NCBI GenBank assembly: GCA_052388025.1
Contig: JBQTIP010000060.1
Location: 1 to 31,822 of the forward strand
Length of the DNA stretch: 31,822 nt
Direction: 5' to 3'
Origin: JBQTIP01 sp052388025
GTDB taxonomy: Bacteria > Actinomycetota > UBA4738 > HRBIN12
In this document: one piece after another, positions 8,333 to 16,696 of the stretch
Position numbering within the stretch: the stretch's first letter is position 1
How the letters are laid out: every line of letters begins with the position of its first letter
Notes under the pieces: model-generated
What the model saw: only the letters and a program-made list of their open reading frames with translations
Database searches by the model: none
What the model was told of the DNA's origin: nothing
Translations under genes and position numbers: made by a program

Positions 8333-9330
8333 TGCCGGTGTTCAAGCGCCGCGGCACGCCCGAGGGCGAGCCGACGCGACTGTTCTACGCGAGCGACATC
8401 CACGGCTCGCAGGTCACCTACCGGAAGTTTCTGAACGCGGCGAAGTTCTACGAGGTCGATGCCCTGGTCTTCGGCGGCGACCTCATGGGCAAGCTGCTGA
8501 TCCCGATCGTCCGCGACGCCGGCAACACGTGGCGGGCGCGTCTGCAGGGCCAGAACCACCACATCCAGGACGCGGCGCAGCTCGCGGAGTTCCAGACGAA
8601 CCTGGAGACGCTCGGCTTCTACTGGTTCGAGTGCGACCCCGACGAATACCGCGAGTACGAGGGGAACCAGGAGAAGATCGACGCCTTGTTCGACGTCCTC
8701 GCCAAGGAGCGCCTGGCGCAGTGGGTCGAGCTGGCCGAGGAGCGGCTAGCCGGTACGCACGTTAGGTGCTACCTGTGCGGGGGGAACGACGACACCGACG
8801 AGGTCCTGACCGCGCTCGACCAGGCCCATGACCGGGTCGTGAACTGCGAGAACCGGCTCGTGCCCTTGGACAACGAGCACGTCATGGCGACGGTCGGCTA
8901 CTCGACGCCGACGCCGTGGGAGACCCCGCGGGAGCGGACCGACGAAGAGATCGGCGAGGTGATCGAGAAGCTCCTGGCCGAGGTGAGCGATCCCTCGCGG
9001 TGCGTCTTGAACTTCCACGTCCCGCCGCTCGACTCGTCGCTCGACACGTGCCTCAAGCTCGACGCGTCGGTGTGGCCGCCGACGCCCCTCATCGAGAACG
9101 GACAGCCCATCTACTACGGAGCGGGCAGCCAGTCGGTGACGGACGCGCTCGAGAGATTCCAGCCTGTGGTGGGTCTCCACGGGCACATCCACGAGTCCAG
9201 GGGGGCCACGCGGTACGGGCGGACCCCCGCGTTCAATCCGGGGAGCGAGTACGGAGAGGGGGTGTTGCGAGGTCTGATCGTCGCTATCAGAGGAGGGGAA
9301 GTCATCGGACACCAGTTCACCTCCGGGTAG
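8332..9330 (+). CDS. Metallophosphoesterase (calcineurin-like)
   Basis: A 332-residue calcineurin-superfamily phosphoesterase with the dinuclear metal motifs in order: ASDIHGS (D-x-H), FGGDLMGK (GD), CGGNDDTDE (GND in place of the common GNH), FHVPP and GLHGHIHES (GHxH). It hydrolyses phosphoester bonds of an unknown substrate. Between the GD and GND motifs lies a long insertion rich in charged helices (AQLAEFQTNLETLG and onward). The ATG overlaps the preceding stop (TGATG) with GGAGGAGG just upstream. Its position between a nucleotidyltransferase-like gene and a permease gene hints at nucleotide-type signalling or removal of a modification, which remains speculative. Confidence 0.88.
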   Translation: MPVFKRRGTPEGEPTRLFYASDIHGSQVTYRKFLNAAKFYEVDALVFGGDLMGKLLIPIVRDAGNTWRARLQGQNHHIQDAAQLAEFQTNLETLGFYWFECDPDEYREYEGNQEKIDALFDVLAKERLAQWVELAEERLAGTHVRCYLCGGNDDTDEVLTALDQAHDRVVNCENRLVPLDNEHVMATVGYSTPTPWETPRERTDEEIGEVIEKLLAEVSDPSRCVLNFHVPPLDSSLDTCLKLDASVWPPTPLIENGQPIYYGAGSQSVTDALERFQPVVGLHGHIHESRGATRYGRTPAFNPGSEYGEGVLRGLIVAIRGGEVIGHQFTSG

Positions 9331-9368
9331 CCCGACCCGGGGGCGCGGAGAAGAAGAAAGGAGGAGGG

Positions 9369-11006
9369 ATGGCCGAGGCAGTAGCACCTCAGGTCTTCAC
9401 CAGACGAGCCTCGGGGCTCGTCCGGGTGATGTCGCCCTACTCGGCGTTCATCTACAACATCCTGACGATGGGAGTGATCTTTCCCTGGACCTACCTGTGG
9501 GCCCCCACGGCGTTCCAGGGTTCGAACCTCGTCCTCGGGATCGTGTTCGCGTTCGTGTTCGAGCTACCGATCGCGCTCGCGTACGCGTGGCTGGCCACGG
9601 CCTTACCTCGGTCGGGCGGCGACTACGTGTTCCAGAGCCGCGTGTTCGGCGGCGGCTTCGGGTTCACGGTGGTCTTCGCGTTCTTCGTCGTGTGGATCCT
9701 CCAGTGGGTGGCGCTCTCCGGGTGGCTGCTCGCAGCGCTCGGCATAGCGCCGACCTTCCTCGGGCTCGGCGTGACGACGAACATCCACGCGTTCACGACC
9801 ATCGGCACGTGGGCGGCAACCCCGAACGGCATCATCGTCATCAGCCTGGCAAACGCGCTCATAGCTCTGGTGCTGCTGGTGAGTGGGTTCCGGAACTACG
9901 TCCGGTTCCAGTACGTGATGTGGTACGCGATACTGCTGTCCTTCGGGATCGTGCTGCTCCTGTTCCTCACGACGAACCCGGCCGCGTTCCACGCGAAGAT
10001 CAACTCGTTCGCCGGAGCGGTCGACGGGGTGAAGAACTTCTTCGGACAAGCGAAGGGGGCAGCGGCGGCCGCAGGGGTCGACTTCAACCCGCCGTTCTTC
10101 CTGTTCGGCACGCTCATGGTCGCCCCGATCGCGTGGACGAGCCTGCAGTGGGCGACGTACTCCGTCGAGCAGGGTGGCGAGATCAAGAACGCCCACGTGT
10201 TCCGCAACCAGCTGTTCATCATCGTGGGCTCGCTCGCCGCGACCGCCGGGCTGCTGATCCTGCTCGCGGTGGCCATGAACCACGGGATCGGCAAGGACGG
10301 CGTCCTCGTGGCCTCGTCCGGCTACTGGTACGCGAACGGCAAGGCCCTGGTCGGGGGCGGGTACATGTTCCCGAACCTGATCGCGATGGGGCTGACAGCG
10401 AGCCCGATCATCGTCGCGATCATCGGGGTGGGGTTCATCTTGAACTCCTTCCAGATCGTCTGTAACTGCTATATCGGGACCACCCGGATCATGGTGGCCC
10501 AGGGGCTGGACGGATTGCTGCCCGACTGGTTCAGCCGGGTCCACCCGAAGTGGAAGACTCCGGCAAACGCTCACGTCGCCTACTTCGTCGCGGCCATCCC
10601 GGTCATCTTCGGGTTCAACAAGATCGGGGACTGGAGCACGAAGTGGGCTCTCGGGATCACCTTCGCGAACGGGGCGGTGATGACGCTCTCGGCCCTTGCC
10701 GCGGCCTTACTCCCGTACCGCGCGAAGAAGCTGTACGAGGCGTCGCCGGGAGCGAAGTACCGCTTCGGCAAGACACCGATGGTCTCGATCTTCGGGACGC
10801 TCGGGTTCCTGTTCGGTGCGTTCATGGTTGGGGCCTTCCTGTTCGTGAAGGACCTCGGCTTGGCCTACACCGCCAGCGGGTTCCCGTACGTGATCGTGGT
10901 CGGGACGGCGGTGTTCGGCCTGATCGTTTACTTCATCATGAAGCAGGTGAAGGCCCAGAAGGGCATCAAGGTCGAGTACGCGTTCGCGGAGATCCCGCCG
11001 GAGTAG
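9369..11006 (+). CDS. APC-family amino acid/amine permease
   Basis: A 545-residue integral membrane protein with roughly twelve hydrophobic segments. The first comes after a short polar head (SAFIYNILTMGVIFPWTYLW). The last is near the C-terminus (YVIVVGTAVFGLIVYFIM). The unwound first helix of APC transporters and the LPRSGGDYVF loop after helix 2 are recognisable. It should import an amino acid or amine across the cytoplasmic membrane. The start follows AGGAGG. It is separated from the downstream demethylating dehydrogenase only by a strong hairpin, so an N-methylated amino acid is a reasonable substrate guess; the sequence alone does not define it. Confidence 0.9.
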   Translation: MAEAVAPQVFTRRASGLVRVMSPYSAFIYNILTMGVIFPWTYLWAPTAFQGSNLVLGIVFAFVFELPIALAYAWLATALPRSGGDYVFQSRVFGGGFGFTVVFAFFVVWILQWVALSGWLLAALGIAPTFLGLGVTTNIHAFTTIGTWAATPNGIIVISLANALIALVLLVSGFRNYVRFQYVMWYAILLSFGIVLLLFLTTNPAAFHAKINSFAGAVDGVKNFFGQAKGAAAAAGVDFNPPFFLFGTLMVAPIAWTSLQWATYSVEQGGEIKNAHVFRNQLFIIVGSLAATAGLLILLAVAMNHGIGKDGVLVASSGYWYANGKALVGGGYMFPNLIAMGLTASPIIVAIIGVGFILNSFQIVCNCYIGTTRIMVAQGLDGLLPDWFSRVHPKWKTPANAHVAYFVAAIPVIFGFNKIGDWSTKWALGITFANGAVMTLSALAAALLPYRAKKLYEASPGAKYRFGKTPMVSIFGTLGFLFGAFMVGAFLFVKDLGLAYTASGFPYVIVVGTAVFGLIVYFIMKQVKAQKGIKVEYAFAEIPPE

Positions 11007-11024
11007 CGGAAGGGAGGCACGGCA

Positions 11025-11057
11025 CGGTGGGGCGGGGCCCGGGGCCCCGCCCCACCG
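11025..11057. repeat. Perfect GC-rich inverted repeat between permease and dehydrogenase genes
   Basis: The arms 11025-11040 and 11042-11057 are perfect complements around one central base; in RNA this would fold into a very stable GC hairpin with a small loop. No T-run follows, so it is not a canonical intrinsic terminator. Located within an apparent operon, it could stabilise the upstream permease mRNA, partly terminate transcription or mark a processing point. Confidence 0.75.
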
Positions 11058-11075
11058 CCGTATCGAGAGGGAGCC

Positions 11076-13496
11076 GTGGAGCGGGCGAGGGTCGTGGTCG
11101 TCGGTGGCGGCATCACCGGCTGCAGCGTCGCCTACCACCTGGCGAGGGCCGGGTGGACCGACGTTCTGCTCCTGGAGAAGGGCGAGCTGACGAGCGGCTC
11201 GACCTGCCACGCGGCGGGCCTCGTGACGCAGTTCAACCCCTCGCCGACGATGATGCGGTTCCGCCAGTACTCGATCGAGCTGTATCGCGAGCTCGGGGTC
11301 TTCGACACGGTCGGCGGCCTCCGATTCGCGTCGAGCCCCGAGCAGCTCATGGAGCTGCGGCGGGGCGTCTCGCGGGCGAAGGGGATCGGCCTGGACGTCG
11401 ACCTCGTCTCGCCCGACGAGGCCGTCGAGCTCATGCCGGCCGTCGGCCGCGGGTCGCTGTACGGCGGCGTCTGGGTCGCGGGGGACGGGTTCCTCGACCC
11501 CCACACGGCGACCCATGCCGTCGCCAACGCGGCCCGGAAGCTAGGCGCGACGATCCGCACGGGGGTGAGAGTGACCGGGATCGAGCTCTCCCCGAGACGG
11601 GAGGTCGCGGCCGTCGTCAGCGACCAGGGACGGATCGAGTGCGAGGTCGTGGTTAACGCCGCCGGCATCTGGGCGCCGCAGGTCGCGGCCATGGTGGGGG
11701 CCTTCGTGCCGTCCACCCCGGTCGACCACCAGCACATCGCGCTCAGGGCCGTGCCGGGCTCGGAGCTGCCGCGCGATATGCCCTGCTTCCGCGACCCCGA
11801 CAACCTCGTCTACGGCAAGTCCGAGGCGGGCGGCGTCCTGTTCGGCGGCTACGAGCCGAACCCCGTCGCGCGGTGGGTCGACGGCGTGCCGTGGGATCAC
11901 GGTGGCCGTTCCGTCCCCCCCGACATGGGCCGCTTCGAGCAGCTGCTCCAGGGCGCGGCCCGGCGATTCCCGTTCCTGGAGCGGGCCGAGATCGTGAGGC
12001 TCGTGTGCCACCCCGACGCCATGACCCCCGACGCGAACCCCCTCCTCGGGCCGGTGCCGGGCACCCGCGGGTTCTTCATGGCGGCGGGGCTCTCGCTGAA
12101 CGGCTTCGGCGGCGCCGGCGGGATGGGGAAGACGTTGGGTGAATGGATCACCGAGGGCGAGCCGGAGCTCGACGTCACCGCGTACCGCGCGTGGCGCTTC
12201 GGGCGGGTGCACCGCGACCCCCTGTACGCAGCCGAGCAGGCGCGCGAGGCGTACCGGTACTACTACTTCCTCCGCTACCCCTTCGATCAGGACGAGTGGG
12301 GTCGGCCCAAGCGGGTGAGCGCCCTCCACTCGCGCCTCAAGGACCTCGGTTGCGTCTTCGGCATCAAGAACGGCTGGGAGCGGCCGGACTACTTCGAGCC
12401 GGGGAGACCGTGGCGGCGTGCCGGAGCCGACCAGCGGACGTTCGGGTGGACGACGCCGCCGTGGTTCGACCGCATCGCGGCGGAGCACGCCGCCTTCCGC
12501 GAACGCGTGGGCATCATCGACATGTCCTCCTTCGGGAAGATCGAGGTGCGCGGGCCAGGGTCGCTGCCCCTCCTCGAGCGGGTTGCCGACAACCGCATCG
12601 ACCGGCCCGTCGGCAGCGTCGTCTACACCCAGTTCCTGAACCGGCGTGGGGGCATCGTCGCCGACTTGACCGTGACGCGCCTGGCCGAGGATCGCTTCCG
12701 GGTGGTCACCGGCGCCGGCTACGTCGACGGCGACCTCGGCTGGCTCCTCGCGAACGCGCGCGAGACGGACGAGCCCGTCGAGCTCAGCGACTGCAGCGAG
12801 GACCTGTCCGTGATCGGCCTGTGGGGCCCCGGCGCGCGCGACGTCCTGCGGGCCGTGACCGACGACGACGTCTCGAACGAGGCCTTCCCGTTCCTGTCCG
12901 CGCGCACGGTCCGGATCGGAGGCGCCGAGGCGCTCGCGCAGCGGATCACCTACGTCGGGGAGCTCGGCTGGGAGGTGTACGTGGACCCGGCCTGGGCCGT
13001 GCAGGTCTGGGACCGGCTCATGGACGCGGGACGGCGGTTCGGGATCGAGCCCGGGGGGTACCGCGTGATGGACTCGCTCCGGATGGAGAAGGGCTACCGT
13101 TACTTCGGCACCGACCTAACGCCGCTCGATACCCCGGACGAGGCCGGGCTCGGCTTCTGCGTGGCGCTCGACAAGGGCGACTTCATCGGCCGGGATGCGC
13201 TCGCGGCCGCGCGCGACCGGGGCCTCGAACGGAGGATCCGCACGCTCGTCGTCGGTGACGAGGACTGCATCACGATCTACGGCGGCGAGGCGGTCCACGC
13301 CGGCGGCAGGGTCGTCGGCCGCCTCCGGAGCTGCGCCTACGGCTTCACCGTGCGGCGGAACGTCGCGTACGCCTACCTCCCGATCGAGATCGGGCCCGCC
13401 GCCCGGGTCGAGGTGGATGTCTTCGGCCAGCTCGTCCCGGCCGAGGTCACCGGCGACGTCCTCTACGACCCCGAGCGGAAGCGAGTGGCGGCGTAG
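11076..13496 (+). CDS. Dimethylglycine/sarcosine dehydrogenase-like FAD-GcvT fusion (copy 1)
   Basis: An 806-residue two-part enzyme. Residues about 4-370 form a DAO-type FAD domain with VVVVGGGITGCSVAYHLARAG. SGSTCHAAGLV follows, whose H45 corresponds to the histidine that holds FAD covalently in dimethylglycine and sarcosine dehydrogenases. A linker then leads to a GcvT aminomethyltransferase-like domain (about 430-800) with YTQFLNRRGGIVADLTVTRL, RMEKGYRYFGTDLTP and GLGFCVALDKGDFIGRDAL. Such enzymes remove an N-methyl group and pass formaldehyde-level carbon to tetrahydrofolate. The GTG start follows GAGAGGGAG. The kinase-like gene begins immediately after its stop. The exact substrate (dimethylglycine, sarcosine or another N-methyl compound) is not determined. 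Confidence 0.92.
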   Translation: MERARVVVVGGGITGCSVAYHLARAGWTDVLLLEKGELTSGSTCHAAGLVTQFNPSPTMMRFRQYSIELYRELGVFDTVGGLRFASSPEQLMELRRGVSRAKGIGLDVDLVSPDEAVELMPAVGRGSLYGGVWVAGDGFLDPHTATHAVANAARKLGATIRTGVRVTGIELSPRREVAAVVSDQGRIECEVVVNAAGIWAPQVAAMVGAFVPSTPVDHQHIALRAVPGSELPRDMPCFRDPDNLVYGKSEAGGVLFGGYEPNPVARWVDGVPWDHGGRSVPPDMGRFEQLLQGAARRFPFLERAEIVRLVCHPDAMTPDANPLLGPVPGTRGFFMAAGLSLNGFGGAGGMGKTLGEWITEGEPELDVTAYRAWRFGRVHRDPLYAAEQAREAYRYYYFLRYPFDQDEWGRPKRVSALHSRLKDLGCVFGIKNGWERPDYFEPGRPWRRAGADQRTFGWTTPPWFDRIAAEHAAFRERVGIIDMSSFGKIEVRGPGSLPLLERVADNRIDRPVGSVVYTQFLNRRGGIVADLTVTRLAEDRFRVVTGAGYVDGDLGWLLANARETDEPVELSDCSEDLSVIGLWGPGARDVLRAVTDDDVSNEAFPFLSARTVRIGGAEALAQRITYVGELGWEVYVDPAWAVQVWDRLMDAGRRFGIEPGGYRVMDSLRMEKGYRYFGTDLTPLDTPDEAGLGFCVALDKGDFIGRDALAAARDRGLERRIRTLVVGDEDCITIYGGEAVHAGGRVVGRLRSCAYGFTVRRNVAYAYLPIEIGPAARVEVDVFGQLVPAEVTGDVLYDPERKRVAA

Positions 13497-14408
13497 GTGG
13501 ACGGGCGCGCCAGCATCCACGAGGTCGTGGGGCGCGTCTCGCTCTGGGAGGGACGAGACGTGACGGTGTCGCCGCTCTCGGGCGGCCTGACGAACGAGAA
13601 CTTCCTCGTGGAGTCGGACGGGAAGAGGTACGTCGTCCGCATCCCCGGGGTCTCGACCGAGCTGCTCGCCGTCGACCGCGCGAACGAGCGCCACAACGCC
13701 GAGGCCGCGGCTACGACGGGTGTGAGCCCGAGCATCCTTGAGTACCTCCCGGACCTGTCCGTCATGGTGCTGGAGTGCATCCCCGGAGAGACGATGTCGG
13801 GAGAGAAGCTCCGCTCGCCCGAGCAGGCCGGGAGGATGGCGGCCTCGCTCCGGCGGCTCCACTCTGGACCGCGGTTCCTCCACGACTTCGACATGTTCCG
13901 GCTCGTCGAGTACTACCTCGAAGTCTGCGGCGGACACGAGGTGCGGGTCCCGGAAGGCTTCCGCGACCGCATGGACGCGGTCGCCGAGGTCGAGCGCGCG
14001 ATCCGGGTCCACGCGCTTCCCACGGTGCCTTGCCACAACGACCTGCTGGCCGAGAACTACATCGACGACGGCACGCAGCTCTGGATCATCGACTTCGAGT
14101 ACAGCGGGAACAACGACCCCTGCTTCGAGCTGGGCGACACGGCGCAGGAGTGTGCCTTCGACGCCGAGCTCCGCTCGGTCCTCTGCGAGGCCTACTTCGG
14201 CCGGCCCGACCCCGTCCAGCTCTCCCGGATGGAGCTGTACGCGCTCATCGCCGACGTCGGCTGGACCCTGTGGGCGGCGATCCAGGCGAAGATCTCCCCG
14301 ATCGACTACGACTTCTGGGGGTGGGCCGTGGAACGCTGGGACCGGGCCGTCGGAATGATGGACTACGAACGGTTCCCCATGCTCCTCGCCACCGCGGCGG
14401 GAGGCTGA
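13497..14408 (+). CDS. Choline-kinase-like phosphotransferase (APH/LicA family, copy 1)
   Basis: A 303-residue small-molecule kinase. SPLSGGLTNENFLV is the glycine-rich nucleotide-binding hairpin typical of LicA/choline-kinase relatives. VVRIPG carries the ATP-anchoring position, CHNDLLAENYI has the catalytic Asp and metal-binding Asn, and IIDFEYSGNNDP is the DFG-equivalent. It probably phosphorylates a hydroxyl on a small amine or amino alcohol. The gene starts at the GTG directly after the dehydrogenase stop and is surely co-transcribed with it. A related gene sits beside the second dehydrogenase. Choline, ethanolamine or another hydroxylated amine are candidates; family relatives also include thiamine and hydroxylysine kinases. 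Confidence 0.87.
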   Translation: MDGRASIHEVVGRVSLWEGRDVTVSPLSGGLTNENFLVESDGKRYVVRIPGVSTELLAVDRANERHNAEAAATTGVSPSILEYLPDLSVMVLECIPGETMSGEKLRSPEQAGRMAASLRRLHSGPRFLHDFDMFRLVEYYLEVCGGHEVRVPEGFRDRMDAVAEVERAIRVHALPTVPCHNDLLAENYIDDGTQLWIIDFEYSGNNDPCFELGDTAQECAFDAELRSVLCEAYFGRPDPVQLSRMELYALIADVGWTLWAAIQAKISPIDYDFWGWAVERWDRAVGMMDYERFPMLLATAAGG

Positions 14409-14451
14409 GTCGGCCCTACCGGAAACGGTGCGACGCGTGTACCGTAGGCGC

Positions 14452-14757
14452 GTGAAGGTGCTCGCCACCCCCGAGGTCGTGGAGCTCGTCCGGGAGCGCG
14501 GAGGGTGCCTGTTCGTGTGGGCCGACCGGCTCGCTTGCTGCATGAGCGTGGGATACCTCGAGGCCTCGACGGAGTCGCCCGGCCCCGGCCGGCGGTTCAG
14601 GCGGTTCATGGGGGACGGCTTCGACCTCCTGCTCGACGCCGGCGGCGAGCTTCCCGAGGAGCTCCACCTCGACGTGAAGGGCTGGCCGACCCGGCGCGTC
14701 CGCGCCTACTGGAACGGCCAGTCGTACCTGCACGATCACCCCGTTCCTCAGGGATAG
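14452..14757 (+). CDS. Conserved-looking small protein with a CC motif
   Basis: About 101 residues. After VKVLATPEVVELVRERGG come a beta strand (CLFVWADR), a LACCM cysteine pair, an RRFRRFMGDGFDLLLDAGG segment and an ending RVRAYWNGQSYL. The layout recalls a class of short actinobacterial proteins of unknown function that vaguely resemble HesB/IscA-type folds, but the iron-sulfur CxC motif is absent. The GTG at 14452 is favoured because TACCGT lies exactly 6 nt upstream, as in leaderless actinobacterial genes; GTG 14428 and 14437 are alternatives. Its last 10 nt overlap the end of the convergent ligase gene. No function is claimed. Confidence 0.6.
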   Translation: MKVLATPEVVELVRERGGCLFVWADRLACCMSVGYLEASTESPGPGRRFRRFMGDGFDLLLDAGGELPEELHLDVKGWPTRRVRAYWNGQSYLHDHPVPQG

Positions 14758-16028
14758 CTGAGCTCGTCCACCAGCGCCGGGATGCCGCTCCGCGCGAAGA
14801 GCTGGCGCGCGCGGTCCGCAGGGCCCTCTCGCCGCTCCAGCCGTTCGCGGATGGGGTCCAGGAGTCGCTGCTCGCCAAGAGCGCGCCGACGAAGGCCCGT
14901 CTCCGCGAGCTCCACGAGCGATGCGAGGAACCCGGGCCACGGTTCCTCGGCGCGGATCCCGTCACGCACCGCCCGCCGGCGGTACTCGAGGAGCCGCTGC
15001 CACCCAGTCGGGCCGGGGACGCGTTCCTCCAGGAGCGCTCCCACCGCCGGCGCCGAGGCCGCCAGCCCGACCGAGAGCGCCGCGGCCGCGAAGGACGCGC
15101 CGGGCTGCTGGCAGGCCGGACGGATCTCGAGCGTGCCGATTCGGGCCCGCGGCCGCGCGCTCGGCCACACGTAGTGCTCGTGGAAGAGCCATGCGTCGAG
15201 GTCGGGTCTTCGTCGGCGCAGGAGCTCCGCGTAGGGCACGCCGGGCAGCCGGAACCCGCCTCGCCCGTCGGGCAGCGCGAGCGCGCGGAACCCGATCGTC
15301 CACCGCACGTAGTCCTCGACGTCGGTAAACCGGCGGGGCACGGCGCCGCACCGGAACGGCTCGCCGGAAACGAGCGCCGATAGGGCCTCGCGCCCCGACG
15401 CGTTCGCGCCCGCCCGTCCGCCCAGCACCGCCGAGTTCGCGCAGAGCGCGACGATCGCGCCCGAGCAGGCGTTCATCGCGTTCATCGTCGCGACCAGATC
15501 GTCGCGCCCCACCGCCACGTGAACCTGGTCGCTCGCCGTGACGGTCCAGCGCAGCCAACCGATCCCCACCGCCCGGACGAGCGCGTCGTACCGCGCCTTC
15601 GGCGTGAGGAGCCGCGGCCCGTGCGGTGTCCGCGGCTGGATCCCGTGGCCGAGCACGCGGTAACCGACCGCTGCGGCGGCCGGCGTGACGATACCCAGCG
15701 CCGCGTCGAGATCCCCGGCGAGCTCGAACAACGACGCGCGCGGCCCGACCGCGATCTCGATCGTTGCGCGACCGACCTCGGCGAGGCAGAACCACCGGTC
15801 GGTCTCGACCCCGACGAGCAGCCCGCTCTGGTCGAGGACCGGCGCGCCGCCGGTGGCCTCCAGCAGGCGCGGCCAGAGCCCGGCGCTGTCGCCGGCCCGG
15901 CCCTCGAAATCAACGATCGGGAACTCCGCCTCGCGGCCGACCGTGGCCGGCGATGTCGCGCGGGCGGGGAACCGCTCCGCGAACCCCGCCGCGAGCGCCT
16001 CCACGGCGGCGTCGAGCCTTGGCGGCAT
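14748..16028 (-). CDS. Glutamate-cysteine ligase family enzyme (GCS2/EgtA-like)
   Basis: A 426-residue ATP-dependent carboxylate-amine ligase of the GCS2 type. TVGREAEFPIVD near residues 30-42 carries the metal-binding acidic residue typical of the fold opening. VETDRWFCLAEVGRATIEIA, TASDQVHVAVG and WPSARPRARIGTLEIRPACQQP follow in the family order. Known members make gamma-glutamylcysteine (glutathione or ergothioneine routes) or join other amines to glutamate. ATG overlaps the phosphatase stop (ATGA), so it is the last gene of the minus-strand operon. In an amine-catabolic operon, gamma-glutamylation of an amine is an alternative to thiol synthesis, but this is inferred from context only. 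Confidence 0.8.
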   Translation of the reverse strand: MPPRLDAAVEALAAGFAERFPARATSPATVGREAEFPIVDFEGRAGDSAGLWPRLLEATGGAPVLDQSGLLVGVETDRWFCLAEVGRATIEIAVGPRASLFELAGDLDAALGIVTPAAAAVGYRVLGHGIQPRTPHGPRLLTPKARYDALVRAVGIGWLRWTVTASDQVHVAVGRDDLVATMNAMNACSGAIVALCANSAVLGGRAGANASGREALSALVSGEPFRCGAVPRRFTDVEDYVRWTIGFRALALPDGRGGFRLPGVPYAELLRRRRPDLDAWLFHEHYVWPSARPRARIGTLEIRPACQQPGASFAAAALSVGLAASAPAVGALLEERVPGPTGWQRLLEYRRRAVRDGIRAEEPWPGFLASLVELAETGLRRRALGEQRLLDPIRERLERREGPADRARQLFARSGIPALVDELSYP

Positions 16029-16696
16029 CAGAACGACGGGTGGTCGGCGGCCGACGGCACGAGCTGTACGGTGCGGTGCCCGAGGAGCGTCCCGTCGGGC
16101 GCGATCCGGAACTCGTTCAGCTCGCAGTTCAGGATGTCGTGCTCGAGCGACTCGATCGGGCCCAGGCCCCACAGGACGCCGTGAAGTTGCTGCATGAAGT
16201 TCTGGTGGGAGAAGACGAGGGTCCGCCGCCCGGCGAACCGGGCGAGCGTCCGCTCGAGGAAGTCGCGCGCCCGCTCGTGCAGATCCTCGAACGGCTCACT
16301 GCCCGGCGCGTTCAACGAGTAGCCGATGTGCCCGATGCGCAGGTACTCGACGTCGGGATATCGCTCTCGGACCTCCCATGGGTGCAGACCCTCCATGGCG
16401 CCGAACGAGCGCTCGGTGCAGCTCTCGTCGACCACGAACCGGTCGCGCGGCCAGCCGGTCACGATCTCGGCAGTCTCGATCGCGCGGACCAGCGGCGACA
16501 CGATCACGACGTCGAACGGCGTCCCGTCGAAGTTCCGTTGCGCTTTCTCGGCCTGCGCGCGCCCGTCGTCGATCAGCGGGACGTCGACCCGGCCGCCGAC
16601 GCGCTTGTCCCGGTTCAGCTCGGTGAGCCCGTGGCGGATAGTAGCGAGAAGGGTCTCGCCGGGCCCGATCTCGGTCACGCCGATCCCGGAGCTCAC
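16028..16696 (-). CDS. Histidine phosphatase family protein (phosphoglycerate-mutase-like)
   Basis: A 222-residue protein with the branch-1 histidine phosphatase features: ATIRHGLTELN with the phospho-accepting His, SPLVRAIETAEIV with a phosphate-binding Arg, ERSFGAMEG with an acidic residue, and VFSHQNFMQQ with the second catalytic His. It should remove phosphate from a small molecule. The chosen GTG at 16696 overlaps the dehydrogenase stop (GTGA); a second GTG at 16678 is possible. Lying in the same operon as a small-molecule kinase, it may work on the kinase product or a derivative of it; this link is inferred. Confidence 0.86.
   Translation of the reverse strand: MSSGIGVTEIGPGETLLATIRHGLTELNRDKRVGGRVDVPLIDDGRAQAEKAQRNFDGTPFDVVIVSPLVRAIETAEIVTGWPRDRFVVDESCTERSFGAMEGLHPWEVRERYPDVEYLRIGHIGYSLNAPGSEPFEDLHERARDFLERTLARFAGRRTLVFSHQNFMQQLHGVLWGLGPIESLEHDILNCELNEFRIAPDGTLLGHRTVQLVPSAADHPSF

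Noticed and set aside
11025..11057. Canonical Rho-independent terminator after the permease
   Set aside because: The stem is perfect but no T-run follows on the plus strand and no equivalent exists on the minus strand, so it is listed as a repeat instead.
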